In this document: one piece after another, positions 42,668 through 51,812 of the stretch
Position numbering within the stretch: position 1 is the first letter of the stretch
How the letters are laid out: each line of letters opens with the position of its first letter
Assembly: GCA_021778015.1 (NCBI GenBank)
Contig: JAJYCX010000012.1
Coordinates: 1-64,000, forward strand
DNA length: 64,000 nt
From: Pseudomonadota bacterium
Lineage (GTDB): Bacteria; Pseudomonadota; Gammaproteobacteria; UBA1113
Direction of reading: 5' to 3'
Position numbers and translations under genes: made by a program
The notes under the pieces: generated by a model
Databases searched by the model: none
Told to the model about the DNA's origin: nothing
Seen by the model: only the letters and a program-made list of their open reading frames with translations

Positions 42668-44137
42668 TTAAATGATAGTTTGCAAATAAGGCCGCAAATC
42701 GCTGGCCAATATGCTACGCTTGCCATCGGCGGCTTTTTCACCGGCATAAGCATGCGCATATACGCCTAAGGGTGCGGCATCGGCCAAAGACAAGCCTTGA
42801 GCCACTAAAGCGGCTAACACCCCACTTAATGCATCGCCCATGCCTGCAGTTGCCATAGCGGGATCGCCCGCGCTACACACAAAAACTTGCTCTTGCATGT
42901 TGATAATCAAGCTGCCCGCTCCTTTTAAAATCACATTGCCACCATAACGATGTTGTAGTTGTTTTAAGGCATGCAAGCGATCCGCTTGTATCTCTTGCAC
43001 ACTCGTATTCAATAAGCGTGCGGCTTCTCCCGGATGCGGTGTTAATAACCACCGTTGATTTTCTCTAGGTTGTAATGCCAGAAGATTTAACGCATCAGCA
43101 TCAACGATCACCGGCAAGGTGGTTTTTAAAGCCGCTTGAAACAAAGCTTCTGACCATGCCGATTGTCCTAAACCAGGACCTAATACAATCACAGTCGCGC
43201 GCGCTAATAAAGGTTTTAATTGTTTGACATCGTCTATGCCACACACTAAAGCTTCGGGCCTGCGCGCCGTCACGGCTAAAAGATGTTGTGGGCGTGTAGC
43301 AACGGTCACTAAACCTGCACCAGCAGCATAGGCCGCATCAGCCGCTAAAATAGGCGCTCCAGGCATACCCTCATCGCCTCCTATCACCAACACGTGGCCA
43401 AAATCACCTTTATTTGCATGTCCCTTGCGGGGTGCTAATAAGGGTTTTTGTCTGTCATAATTTAAACGCGTTAAAGTAGGGGTTAGATTTTGATAAATGC
43501 TTTCTGGTAATTCTAAGTTGTCGCAACGCAACTTGCCGCAATAACTGGGGGCCGCGCCGGTTAATAAGCCTACTTTTAAGCCTATAAAAGTAATGGTAGC
43601 CGTAGCACAAACGGCAACTCCCATGACCGCTCCACGCGCACTGTCTAAACCAGAAGGACAATCTAAACTTAAGATAGGTGTGCCTTGTTGATTTAATTTT
43701 TGAATGGTAGCGCGATATAAGCCTTCTACCTCGCGTTGCAACCCTATGCCCAATAAGGCATCCACCCACAGATCGGTTTTAGGCCAAGCACTTTGTGTCA
43801 ATGGAAAATGTTTGATCGACGATTCTAAACAAGCTTTTTGATAAAAGGCAGCGGGATCCTTGTTGATGACAGAGGAACCCTCATCGCCTATAAATACCGT
43901 GTAACCTGATTTTTGTGCTAATAAGGCCAGCGCATAACCATCACCACCATTATTGCCTCGACCACAAACTATGCCTATGGTTCTTGCTTTAGGCCATAAT
44001 TCTTGTAGATACTTTAAAGCCGCTTGTGCTGCACGCTCCATTAAACTGCGCGCTGGAATATTTTGTGTTTTCAACGCCAACTTCTCTAAAACATAAATAT
44101 CTTGCGGTTGATAAACGCGCGTATTTAAACTATCCAT
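42668..44137 (-). CDS. nnr: bifunctional NAD(P)H-hydrate epimerase/dehydratase
   Basis: This repair enzyme restores NADH and NADPH from their hydrated forms. The N-terminal YjeF_N epimerase domain (~1-215) has IGIVCGRGNNGGDGYALA and LDCPSGLDSARG. The C-terminal ribokinase-like dehydratase domain (~225-489) has HKGDFGHVLVIGGD-type sequence (here ANKGDFGHVLVIGGDEGMPG), VLGPGLGQS, VIVDADALNLL, TPHPGEAARLL and GMGDALSGVLAALVAQG. At 489 residues it is a normal fusion length. It is first of nnr-tsaE-amiB-mutL. Confidence 0.95.
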   Translation of the reverse strand: MDSLNTRVYQPQDIYVLEKLALKTQNIPARSLMERAAQAALKYLQELWPKARTIGIVCGRGNNGGDGYALALLAQKSGYTVFIGDEGSSVINKDPAAFYQKACLESSIKHFPLTQSAWPKTDLWVDALLGIGLQREVEGLYRATIQKLNQQGTPILSLDCPSGLDSARGAVMGVAVCATATITFIGLKVGLLTGAAPSYCGKLRCDNLELPESIYQNLTPTLTRLNYDRQKPLLAPRKGHANKGDFGHVLVIGGDEGMPGAPILAADAAYAAGAGLVTVATRPQHLLAVTARRPEALVCGIDDVKQLKPLLARATVIVLGPGLGQSAWSEALFQAALKTTLPVIVDADALNLLALQPRENQRWLLTPHPGEAARLLNTSVQEIQADRLHALKQLQHRYGGNVILKGAGSLIINMQEQVFVCSAGDPAMATAGMGDALSGVLAALVAQGLSLADAAPLGVYAHAYAGEKAADGKRSILASDLRPYLQTII

Positions 44138-44146
44138 TCTTTTTCC

Positions 44147-45406
44147 TTATTGTAATAACAGTTCAATCAATGCCATATGCTTATCTACGGCTCCCTGATT
44201 TTGTTGCACCACTTGTAGACCATGATGACCTAGTTGGGCGCGCAGTGCGCCATCTTGCAATAAAGTTAATACAGCAGCCGCCAAAGTGTGTTCGTCGTTG
44301 ACCACGCGCAAGCTATCTGCTTGTTGCAATAATTTAAAAATCTCATTGAAATTAAAAATATGTGGTCCCGTAATAACGGGCAGGCCCAACATTGCTGGCT
44401 CCAATAAATTGTGGCCGCCAGTAGGAATTAAACTGCCCCCTACAAAAGCAACATCAGCAGCGCCGTAATAGGCCATCAATTCGCCCATGCTATCGCCCAC
44501 TACCACTTGTGTGCTTTCAGATACTTCTTCATCCAAACTGCGTAGGGTAACATTTAGCCCTTGTTTCTTAACCAGAGACATAACTTTAGAAAAACGCTCT
44601 GGATGTCTAGGCACCCACAGCAACAAGGCATTGGGCAATTGTTTTAACACCAACTGTGCTGCTTTTAAAATCATTTCCTCTTCACCTTCATGCGTACTCG
44701 CTGCAATCCATATAGGTCGCATAGCACCAAAACGCTGGCGGAATAAATGTGCTTGTTGAATACTACTTTCGGGCACCGTCATATCAAACTTAACCGAACC
44801 GGTGATCACTAATTGTTGTGCTGAGGCGCCCAAAGCAGCGAAGCGATCGGCATCGTCTTTGGTTTGTGCGGCAATATAATGAAAGGCTTTTAAAATATCT
44901 TTCATCCAAAAAGCGATTTTTTGATAGCCACGTAAAGATCGTGCGGATAAACGCGCATTCGCCAAGAGCGTCGGTAATTTGTGTTGTTGAGAAACAGCCA
45001 GCAAATTAGGCCACAGTTCGGTTTCCATGATGATCAAAATTTTCGGTTTTTTGTTGTTTAAAAAACGATTGATGGCTTGTGGTAAATCATAGGGCACAAA
45101 ACAATGTTGTACCCCGTCATCGAATAGTGCCGCAACGCGTTCGGCACCTGTAACCGTCATAGTAGTGACCACAATGGGATAATGTGGGTATTTTGCTTTC
45201 AGCTTTTTAACTAGGGGCACTGCCGCTATCACTTCGCCTACCGATACCGCATGCAGCCAAATGCCGCCCTGATTGCGCGCATCACAATAGCCAAAACGTT
45301 CTTTTAAACGTGAGACTTTTTGCTTGCGTACAGACGCCTTCCAGAATAAGCGTAACAATACTAGGGGCATAATTAAATAAGCAATTAATGTATAAATTGT
45401 GCGCAC
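44147..45406 (-). CDS. waaA: 3-deoxy-D-manno-octulosonic acid (Kdo) transferase
   Basis: WaaA adds Kdo to the lipid A precursor at the inner membrane. An N-terminal membrane anchor (IYTLIAYLIMPLVLLRLFW) precedes a GT-B fold with SRLKERFG, GIWLHAVSVGEV with the catalytic Glu, TTMTVTGAERV, ETELWPNLL, STHEGEEE and GGSLIPTGGHNLLEPA. I start at GTG 45406, with AGGAAGG six bases before it; a GTG at 45412 abuts that site. Length is 419 residues. It is adjacent to nnr with a nine-base gap. Confidence 0.95.
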   Translation of the reverse strand: MRTIYTLIAYLIMPLVLLRLFWKASVRKQKVSRLKERFGYCDARNQGGIWLHAVSVGEVIAAVPLVKKLKAKYPHYPIVVTTMTVTGAERVAALFDDGVQHCFVPYDLPQAINRFLNNKKPKILIIMETELWPNLLAVSQQHKLPTLLANARLSARSLRGYQKIAFWMKDILKAFHYIAAQTKDDADRFAALGASAQQLVITGSVKFDMTVPESSIQQAHLFRQRFGAMRPIWIAASTHEGEEEMILKAAQLVLKQLPNALLLWVPRHPERFSKVMSLVKKQGLNVTLRSLDEEVSESTQVVVGDSMGELMAYYGAADVAFVGGSLIPTGGHNLLEPAMLGLPVITGPHIFNFNEIFKLLQQADSLRVVNDEHTLAAAVLTLLQDGALRAQLGHHGLQVVQQNQGAVDKHMALIELLLQ

Positions 45407-45483
45407 ACACACCCTTCCTATTTTAAATTAGTGTTTTCAACCATTCTATCACTACCGCGGCTGCTAAACAAAGAAAGAAACGC

Positions 45484-45502
45484 TATAATAATGGTATACC
45501 AT
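45484..45502 (+). promoter_or_regulatory. candidate promoter -10 and palindrome before uspA-apaH
   Basis: TATAAT (45484-45489) is followed at once by the perfect palindrome ATGGTATACCAT (45491-45502), about 20 bases before the ATG. No good -35 box is visible, which would fit activator control. The palindrome position matches an operator over the transcription start. Confidence 0.4.
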
Positions 45503-45520
45503 TAATTTTGGGGTGAAACC

Positions 45521-45967
45521 ATGAGCATCTATAAGCACATTCTGCTGGCTACGGATTTAAACGATGAAAGTGCCGTAGTCTCCAAAAAAGCCGCCGCACT
45601 GGCCAAATTGCACCATGCTAAACTCAGCATCGCCCACATAGTGGAATACATCCCCCCTTTTTATGGTGTAGGCGAAATCGCCATTGACATAGAACTGAAT
45701 ACGGAAAAAAAATTAGAACATGAAGCACATGAAAAGATAAAAGCACTGATACAAGAGCTAGGCCTAGAAAAACCTGCTGTTTGGGTCCTCTCTGGTGACA
45801 AACATGAAGAAATTATTAAATTGGTTGAAAAACACCATATCGATTTAATCGTGGTCGGTAGTCATCACCAACCCTATTTGCATCTATTTTTTGGCGGATC
45901 TTTGCCTGAAATCCTGCTACACCATCTATTATGCGATATCATTGTAGTTAATCTAGGGCCACTGTAA
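45521..45967 (+). CDS. universal stress protein, UspA family
   Basis: The single 148-residue Usp domain has YKHILLATDLNDES at the start and DLIVVGSHHQPYLHLFFGGS at the end. The latter corresponds to the G-2X-G-9X-G-(S/T) nucleotide loop in altered form (VGSHHQ...FGGSLPEILL), closer to UspA than to ATP-binding UspFG. Proteins of this family accumulate on starvation and stress. GGGGTG precedes the ATG, and the stop directly abuts apaH. This arrangement links a stress protein with turnover of the alarmone Ap4A. Confidence 0.9.
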   Translation: MSIYKHILLATDLNDESAVVSKKAAALAKLHHAKLSIAHIVEYIPPFYGVGEIAIDIELNTEKKLEHEAHEKIKALIQELGLEKPAVWVLSGDKHEEIIKLVEKHHIDLIVVGSHHQPYLHLFFGGSLPEILLHHLLCDIIVVNLGPL

Positions 45968-46780
45968 ATGGCGACTTATGCCATAGGCGATGTGCAGGGC
46001 TGTTATAAAACACTGCGTTATTTATTAAAAACGATTTCGTTCGATCCTAAACACGATCATTTATGGTTAGTCGGCGATGTGGTCAATCGCGGCATGGGTT
46101 CCTTGGCAGTCCTGGATTACTTATACGATATCCAAGATCGCTGCGAGATCGTTCTAGGTAATCACGATTTGCATTTAATCGCCGTTTTCGCCGGAACCAC
46201 CTCATTAAATCCAGAAGATACCTTCATGGATATATTGGAACACGACAATGCGGATACATTGTGCACCTGGCTCAGAAAACAACCCTTGTTGCATTATGAT
46301 AACCAATTCAATGCGCTAATGACTCATGCTGGACTTTATCCATTGTGGGATTTAGATACTGCGAAACGTTTAGCAGAAGAAGTAGAAACAGTGTTACGCG
46401 GCAGAGATTATAAATCTTTTCTAAGTGTTTTATATGGCAATGAACCCAGTTTATGGAATGAAAACTTAACCGGCTATAACCGCGACCGCTTTATAGTCAA
46501 TGCTTTTACACGCATGCGCGTGATGAACAGTAATGGTCATTTAGAATTAGATTACAAAGGCCGTGTTGAAGATTGTCCCCCTGGATTGATGCCTTGGTTC
46601 AAATTGCCCTCGTTACTAGATCACAATACACGTATTATCTTCGGTCACTGGGCACAGTGCGTATTACCTATCCCCTATCAAAATCTATATCAATTAGACA
46701 CCGGCTGTGCTTGGGGACGACAATTAACGGCGCTGCGCTTGGAAGATAACACCGTGTTTGCAGTAGAAAGCGTAGAATAA
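45968..46780 (+). CDS. apaH: bis(5'-nucleosyl)-tetraphosphatase, symmetrical
   Basis: ApaH splits Ap4A and related dinucleotides into two ADP and can remove Np4 caps from RNA. Metallophosphatase motifs are in order: YAIGDVQGCYKTL, LVGDVVNRGMGS, VLGNHDLHLIAV, MTHAGLYPLWD and FGHWA. CAWGRQLTALRLED near the end is specific to ApaH. At 270 residues it is normal. The ATG follows the usp stop with no gap. In E. coli it lies in a surA-pdxA-rsmA-apaG-apaH operon, so this position next to usp is a rearrangement. Confidence 0.95.
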   Translation: MATYAIGDVQGCYKTLRYLLKTISFDPKHDHLWLVGDVVNRGMGSLAVLDYLYDIQDRCEIVLGNHDLHLIAVFAGTTSLNPEDTFMDILEHDNADTLCTWLRKQPLLHYDNQFNALMTHAGLYPLWDLDTAKRLAEEVETVLRGRDYKSFLSVLYGNEPSLWNENLTGYNRDRFIVNAFTRMRVMNSNGHLELDYKGRVEDCPPGLMPWFKLPSLLDHNTRIIFGHWAQCVLPIPYQNLYQLDTGCAWGRQLTALRLEDNTVFAVESVE

Positions 46781-46797
46781 CTTTGTAATAATCAATA

Positions 46798-47595
46798 TCA
46801 AAGCGCGCACATCCCTACTAACTTAGCTAATTTATTAGCATAGAAAAGCGCTTTGGCTTTTTGGCCTAAAGAAACAGTACTGGGCTTATCTTCTTGAATG
46901 TATTCAGCAAAGAAGATTCTACGATCGCCGCTTTCCAGCCATCCTACAAACCAACCTATGGGCTTAGATTCATCACTGAGATCGGCTTCATTGACTATAT
47001 GGCCGCTACCCGTTTTACCATATAATTTCCAGCCATCGGCGATGTTTTCAATGAAGAGTAATTGTTTGGTCATTTGCACTGATTTATTGCTGATAGGCAA
47101 CTTGCCATCTAGCATTTTTTTTAAGAAAACAACTTGTTCTTGAGGGGAAATGGCTAGAGAGCTGGATAACCATGCGTGGGTTAAACCATTATTTTTACCC
47201 TTATCTCCAGATACATCTTCGTTGCCATAATCAAAATTGGTAACGTATTTTTGAAAAGTAGGCATGCCCATTTGTTGCGTTATTAACTGCGAATACCAAA
47301 CGCAAGAATTTTTTATCCACGTTGTAGGGTTTTGATCTTGCTTCCAGCTAGGAAGATACTCCGCATAGCCTTTTTTAAAGGGATAAACCGGATGCGTAGT
47401 GTCTATTAAAATGCCTTCATTATAACCCATGAGGCTAATGGCAATTTTAAAAGTAGAACACGGTGCGTGGCGTGTCACGCAATCGCCTTCTTTTTGTAGT
47501 ACATGATTATTTTCAGTGGCGATAAAGCATTGGCTTTGTGCGTAAGTTGATAGGCTTAGACATAGGAGGATAAGAAATAATATTTTTTTTTTCAT
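46798..47595 (-). CDS. class D (OXA-type) beta-lactamase
   Basis: The secreted serine beta-lactamase has a signal peptide (KKKILFLILLCLSLSTYAQ) and every OXA motif. STFK holds the nucleophile Ser 47 and the carbamylated Lys 50. SCV is the second motif, with WYSQL following, and YGN lies in DYGNEDVSG. KTGSG is the KTG box, followed by WFVGWLE. At 265 residues it is typical. I start at ATG 47595, which begins the signal peptide; another ATG four codons upstream is possible. Chromosomal OXA enzymes occur in Legionella and relatives, so this need not be acquired. A MITE-like repeat lies about 50 bases upstream. Spectrum cannot be told from sequence. Confidence 0.94.
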   Translation of the reverse strand: MKKKILFLILLCLSLSTYAQSQCFIATENNHVLQKEGDCVTRHAPCSTFKIAISLMGYNEGILIDTTHPVYPFKKGYAEYLPSWKQDQNPTTWIKNSCVWYSQLITQQMGMPTFQKYVTNFDYGNEDVSGDKGKNNGLTHAWLSSSLAISPQEQVVFLKKMLDGKLPISNKSVQMTKQLLFIENIADGWKLYGKTGSGHIVNEADLSDESKPIGWFVGWLESGDRRIFFAEYIQEDKPSTVSLGQKAKALFYANKLAKLVGMCAL

Positions 47596-47647
47596 GGATA
47601 GTCTCATTTCTTAAATAGTGTTTATAATTATTTTCAATCTCTGGCCT

Positions 47648-47808
47648 CGTCATTGCGAGTCTACGAGCGCCAGCGAGTGGACGTGGCAATCCAGGGGTTA
47701 AAATTCTGGATTTATATGTGCCACATTACTTTATTAGTCATTATAGAAATGACGTTTAGCTTCATTATTTTATATCTTCCTGGATTGCTTCGCAAGCTCG
47801 CAATGACG
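47648..47808. repeat. MITE-like dispersed element, copy D
   Basis: A 161-base element bounded by CGTCATTGCGAG and CTCGCAATGACG, with inner GGCAATCCAGG and CCTGGATTGC. It lies upstream of the beta-lactamase and downstream of the carbonic anhydrase gene. An overlapping open frame (47653-48033) is not a gene. Confidence 0.82.
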
Positions 47809-47869
47809 AAGATCGATACAATGCAATATATCTACGGTACCAATACACATGCTCTTCTTTGCTGCTATC

Positions 47870-48391
47870 TCACACATAATTATTCTTTATTTTCACATAA
47901 TAATTGGCGCTATAAACAATGCGCTCTTTTTCAGCATCGGTTAAGGGTCTTTTTACGACCACGGGGCTGCCAAAGTATAAATAGCCACTTTCTAGCACCT
48001 TACCTTCGGGCACCAAACTACCCGCACCTATAATTACATCGCTCTCTACAACCACTCCGTCTAAAATAATACAGCCCATGCCTATCAGCACTCTGTCGTG
48101 TATATGGCAACCATGCAATATAACGCGATGCCCGGCCGTCACATCATCGCCTATGGTCAGTGGAAAGCCTTCAGGATTATAAGGACCTTGATGTGTTACA
48201 TGTAAAACACTGTTATCTTGTATGTTGGTGCGCGCTCCTACCACAATACGATTCACATCGCCGCGCGCTGCCACGCCAGGCCAGAAGGAACTGTCTGAAC
48301 CTATAGTCACATCCCCGACAACTACAGCCGCCGGATCCACATAAGCGCCTTTTGCCAATTGTGGCATGATATTTTGATATGGCCGTAGCAT
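47870..48391 (-). CDS. gamma-class carbonic anhydrase-like protein (YrdA/CaiE family)
   Basis: This is a left-handed beta-helix protein built of hexapeptide turns such as VVVGDV, TIGSDS, RIVVGA and VIIGAG. The zinc-histidine positions are seen in HVTHQGP and AGHRVILHGCHI, and the start has GDVTIGSDSSFWPGVAARGD. At 173 residues it matches YrdA-like gamma carbonic anhydrases. Many such proteins bind metal, but activity is often undetected, so hydration of CO2 is not certain. GGAG precedes the ATG. It stands alone. Confidence 0.9.
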   Translation of the reverse strand: MLRPYQNIMPQLAKGAYVDPAAVVVGDVTIGSDSSFWPGVAARGDVNRIVVGARTNIQDNSVLHVTHQGPYNPEGFPLTIGDDVTAGHRVILHGCHIHDRVLIGMGCIILDGVVVESDVIIGAGSLVPEGKVLESGYLYFGSPVVVKRPLTDAEKERIVYSANYYVKIKNNYV

Positions 48392-48434
48392 GATTATTTT
48401 CTCCGGTTATACAACTACACAGGGCTATTCAAGA

Positions 48435-48454
48435 GGGCGGGGAGCTCCCCGCCC
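48435..48454. repeat. perfect 20-base GC palindrome
   Basis: GGGCGGGGAGCTCCCCGCCC followed by CTAC lies in the 107-base gap between the carbonic anhydrase and lipoprotein genes. Its composition and trailing CCTAC resemble the stems at 17.36 and 20.98 kb. It could act as a terminator stem for the lipoprotein gene, but no T run follows. Confidence 0.7.
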
Positions 48455-48498
48455 CTACAACGGATCTGTGGTTATACCTACCGTTAATATTAAACCGT

Positions 48499-49215
48499 TT
48501 AACGCCCCGAACGAAAACTGTCTAACAATTCTTCTTCAGCTATTTTGTGGCTGTCTACAATGGTTTTAGTCAAATTAGGAAAATATGGCGGCCGATTGAC
48601 ATTGACCGACTCAGACTTAGCATTGACCAACACAGGCTTTGTCACCTTACTGGTATGGCGCCAAGAAATCATTGTTTGTTGTGGATCGCTTAATTCAGCG
48701 TATAACACACAAGCGCCTTCAACAAAAGGAGTCTCCCCGATCATATTAGACTGTTGCGGTATACGCGCGCCGTAGAAGGGCATAGCCAGCACTAAAACTT
48801 GATCAGCCTTGTATTCTGTCGCTAATTGCACTCGATTCAGCAATCCGTTTTTGCTGGCAAGGTCCTCTGGGTCTATATACGGGTGCTCTTTGGCAATTAC
48901 GGCTTTGATATGCTTTTTAGCCAAGGCTTGTTGGAACTGTTCAGCTAAACCATGATAATACCAATCCACATCCATTTGATTTACGTGCTCGGCCAGTCTT
49001 TGGGCCTTCATATTAGCTATATCAAAAGTAGCCTCTCTAGTAGCCGCATTTTCATCGGCATAGAGTGGCTTGTCGGTATGTGTCGTTACAATGACAACGG
49101 TATTAGGCTTATATTGTTGCCAAAAAGTTTGATTGGTATTGATGTTGGCGTTATTAGCACAACCGGTTATGGCAGAAACCAGGGCTATTAGGCCCAAAAT
49201 AGATAGTTTACGCAT
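48499..49215 (-). CDS. putative lipoprotein of unknown function (238 aa)
   Basis: A lipoprotein signal peptide RKLSILGLIALVSAITGC places the lipidated Cys at about residue 19, followed by Asn-Asn, which favours outer-membrane sorting. The rest is a soluble periplasmic domain with mixed alpha/beta character (NTVVIVTTHTDKPLY, KADQVLVLAMPFYG, ISWRHTSKV). I do not recognise the family. The strand pattern is reminiscent of the small TolB-N/CsgG-like lipoproteins, but not enough to assign. AAGGAG precedes the ATG. Confidence 0.75.
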   Translation of the reverse strand: MRKLSILGLIALVSAITGCANNANINTNQTFWQQYKPNTVVIVTTHTDKPLYADENAATREATFDIANMKAQRLAEHVNQMDVDWYYHGLAEQFQQALAKKHIKAVIAKEHPYIDPEDLASKNGLLNRVQLATEYKADQVLVLAMPFYGARIPQQSNMIGETPFVEGACVLYAELSDPQQTMISWRHTSKVTKPVLVNAKSESVNVNRPPYFPNLTKTIVDSHKIAEEELLDSFRSGR

Positions 49216-49356
49216 TGAAAATCTCCTTGTTTTTTAGGTTGGGCGCTAGCGCCCAAGTATCTATACCTTGCAAAACTTTCTTGAGCGATATTGTAGAAAC
49301 CGCTTCTTCTTGTTTAACGAAAGGCGTATTCGGCGTACTGGAAACTAAATGTACAT

Positions 49357-50301
49357 TTATGCGCCTTGAGCCTCTCTCCAATAAGCTGCTACCCCCTCTT
49401 CTACTGTTTTAAAGGGTTTATCATAGCCCGCATCACGCAGCAAAGATAAATTTGCTTCAGTGAAACTTTGATAATGACCCACTAAATGCGGCGGAAAAGG
49501 GATATATTCAATTTTACCGCGGCCAGCCTCATGAACAACTGCTCGCGCTACTTCATTGAAGGTTTGCGCACGACCAGTGCCTATATTAAAAATACCACGT
49601 GCAGCAGGATTTTGCCATAACCATATATTCACAGCAACTACATCGTCTACATAGACAAAATCGCGTCGTTGCTCGCCATCGGCATAGCCATCGGTCCCTG
49701 CGAACAAACGCAGCGTATCGCCTTGTTGCAGTTGTTGTTGCCAATGAAAAGCCACACTGGCCATACTGCCTTTATGGGATTCGCCAGGCCCATAAACATT
49801 AAAATATCTACAGCCTGCTATCTGACTTTTTGTCTCAGGTAACAACCGACGCACCCATTGGTCGAAAAGATATTTGGAATATCCATACACATTGATGGGG
49901 TTTTCATAAGCTATCTGTTCTTCGAAAATATTGCCATTGCCATATACAGCCGCGCTAGAGGCATAAATAAAGGGGATTTTGTGTGCTAAAGCATAGCTGA
50001 GTAATTGCTTAGAATAGTCATAGTTGTTTTTCATCATATAACGGCCGTCCCATTCTGTAGTCACAGAACAAGCCCCTTGGTGAAAAATAACCTCTATTTT
50101 TTCGGAATAACCGTTATCATTTAGTTTTTGCAAGAAAGAATCTTTGTCTTCATAATCGCGTATACGCGCATTGCTTAGGTTCTTAAATTTTTTGCCATCG
50201 CTTAAATCATCCACCGCTAAAATATCATCAAAACCTTGTGCATTTAAGGTTTTAATCAAACGGCTGCCTATAAAGCCGGCCCCTCCGGTAACAATAATCA
50301 T
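49357..50301 (-). CDS. hldD: ADP-L-glycero-D-manno-heptose 6-epimerase
   Basis: HldD inverts C6 of ADP-heptose to give the LPS-core precursor. The Rossmann NAD(P) loop [15 protein letters not shown], the [11 protein letters not shown] helix with the catalytic Tyr-x3-Lys, [12 protein letters not shown] and DFVYVDDV are present. The start [17 protein letters not shown] with [12 protein letters not shown] is characteristic. At 314 residues it is normal. It is separated from hldE by three bases. Confidence 0.96.
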   Translation of the reverse strand: MIIVTGGAGFIGSRLIKTLNAQGFDDILAVDDLSDGKKFKNLSNARIRDYEDKDSFLQKLNDNGYSEKIEVIFHQGACSVTTEWDGRYMMKNNYDYSKQLLSYALAHKIPFIYASSAAVYGNGNIFEEQIAYENPINVYGYSKYLFDQWVRRLLPETKSQIAGCRYFNVYGPGESHKGSMASVAFHWQQQLQQGDTLRLFAGTDGYADGEQRRDFVYVDDVVAVNIWLWQNPAARGIFNIGTGRAQTFNEVARAVVHEAGRGKIEYIPFPPHLVGHYQSFTEANLSLLRDAGYDKPFKTVEEGVAAYWREAQGA

Positions 50302-50304
50302 TTT

Positions 50305-51738
50305 TTACTCTCTTATTTTTTCAATAATAGCTGTAGTGGAATAACCTTCTATAAAAGTTAAAAACTTCACTTCCCCACCATTGGTTTCTACTGACTTAGC
50401 TCCGGCAATCGTTTTACCCTGCCAATCGCTGCCCTTAACTAAAATATCCGGCAAAACAGCACTGATCAATTCTTCCGGCGTTTCATCACTAAAGGGGATA
50501 ACCCAGTCCACAGCTTGTAAGCCGGCTAATACTGCCATGCGATGCGCCAAAGGATTAATAGGTCTATTGGTTCCTTTATTTTGTGCACGCACTGACGCAT
50601 CATCATTAACAGCGACGATCAAACAATCGCCTAAGGCGCGTGCCTCTTGTAAATAAGCCACATGTCCAGGATGCAGAATATCAAAACAGCCATTGGTCAT
50701 TACCACTTTGCGACCTTTTTGTTGTTCTGTTCGCACCAAAGCAGAAAGCGCCTCTTTATTCAATATACGCGCACTACCGCCCTGTTCTAAGCGCAGCTCA
50801 TGGATGATTTCTTCGCTGCTGATCGTGGTCGTACCTAGCTTAGTCACCGCCAAACCCGCCGCCACGTTGGATAATAATACCGCTGCAGCCCATTCAAAAC
50901 CAGAGGCAATAGCACACGCTAAAGTGGCGATGACGGTATCGCCTGCACCGGTTACATCAAATACTTCTTGTTTGTGCGCAGGCAAATGCAATGGGGCTCC
51001 CACTGCAGGCACAAATAACATACCATCTTTACCCAAAGTAATGAGTATAGAATCAAAAGAAAATTGTTCTAATAGCACACGTGCTTTGCTGATACGCTCT
51101 TCATTGCTGTGACAAACACCTACAACCGCTTCGAATTCTTTACGGTTGGGTGTAATGAGAGTCGCGCCTCTATACACAGAAAAATCCATATTTTTAGGAT
51201 CTACAAATACCGCCACACCGTGTTGTTTTGCGGTGGCAATTAAATGACTGACATCGCCTATGACGCCTTTGGCATAATCGGAAATAATTAACACTTGCGC
51301 GCTATCTAGATATGAAACTAGGTCTTCTATTAACGCATCCTCAGCAGGTGCTTTCTTCTCAAAGTCCAGACGCAATAATTGTTGGTCATGACTCATAATG
51401 CGCAATTTGACGGTAGTAGGATTACCCTCTACATGGCATAAATGTGAAATCACATTATTTTGTTTTAATAGTTTTTCCAGATCATCGCCCGCGTCATCGT
51501 CGCCACATAGGCCAAATAAACGCACCGTGGCACTCAACGCTTGCGCACCCAAGGCCACGTTACCCGCACCACCTACACATTGATGTTTACGCTGCACATG
51601 GACTACGGGAATGGGGGCTTCTGGGGAAATACGCTCGGTATCGCCAAACCAATACTGGTCCAGCATCACGTCGCCATAGACTAAGATGGTACTTTGACTA
51701 AAATCGATTTTTTGTATATCCAATGCTTCAATGGACAT
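50305..51738 (-). CDS. hldE: bifunctional heptose-7-phosphate kinase / heptose-1-phosphate adenylyltransferase
   Basis: HldE catalyses two steps of ADP-heptose synthesis. The N-terminal PfkB-type kinase (~10-325) has VYGDVMLDQYWFGDT, GGAGNVALG and the anion hole DVTGAGDTVIATLA. The C-terminal nucleotidyltransferase (~345-477) has TNGCFDILHPGHVAYLQ and, near the end, KGSDW. I use ATG 51738 (477 aa), with AGGGG upstream; the frame is open 16 codons further. Placing it directly before hldD makes a dedicated heptose operon. Confidence 0.96.
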   Translation of the reverse strand: MSIEALDIQKIDFSQSTILVYGDVMLDQYWFGDTERISPEAPIPVVHVQRKHQCVGGAGNVALGAQALSATVRLFGLCGDDDAGDDLEKLLKQNNVISHLCHVEGNPTTVKLRIMSHDQQLLRLDFEKKAPAEDALIEDLVSYLDSAQVLIISDYAKGVIGDVSHLIATAKQHGVAVFVDPKNMDFSVYRGATLITPNRKEFEAVVGVCHSNEERISKARVLLEQFSFDSILITLGKDGMLFVPAVGAPLHLPAHKQEVFDVTGAGDTVIATLACAIASGFEWAAAVLLSNVAAGLAVTKLGTTTISSEEIIHELRLEQGGSARILNKEALSALVRTEQQKGRKVVMTNGCFDILHPGHVAYLQEARALGDCLIVAVNDDASVRAQNKGTNRPINPLAHRMAVLAGLQAVDWVIPFSDETPEELISAVLPDILVKGSDWQGKTIAGAKSVETNGGEVKFLTFIEGYSTTAIIEKIRE

Positions 51739-51812
51739 AACAGCCCCTACGGTTAAATTGATGGTTATGGTACCATTAATCGCCATTATTTGCCATTAGA
51801 GGGGCCTATGTT

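Noticed and set aside
46798..47595. The beta-lactamase as a recently acquired resistance gene on a mobile element
   Set aside because: No integrase, attC site or insertion sequence flanks it, and related chromosomal OXA enzymes are native in Legionella-like bacteria. The nearby MITE-like repeat is not evidence of gene transfer.
47653..48033. 126-codon open frame upstream of the carbonic anhydrase stop
   Set aside because: It begins in the MITE-like element and continues antisense to the carbonic anhydrase gene; no ribosome-binding site.
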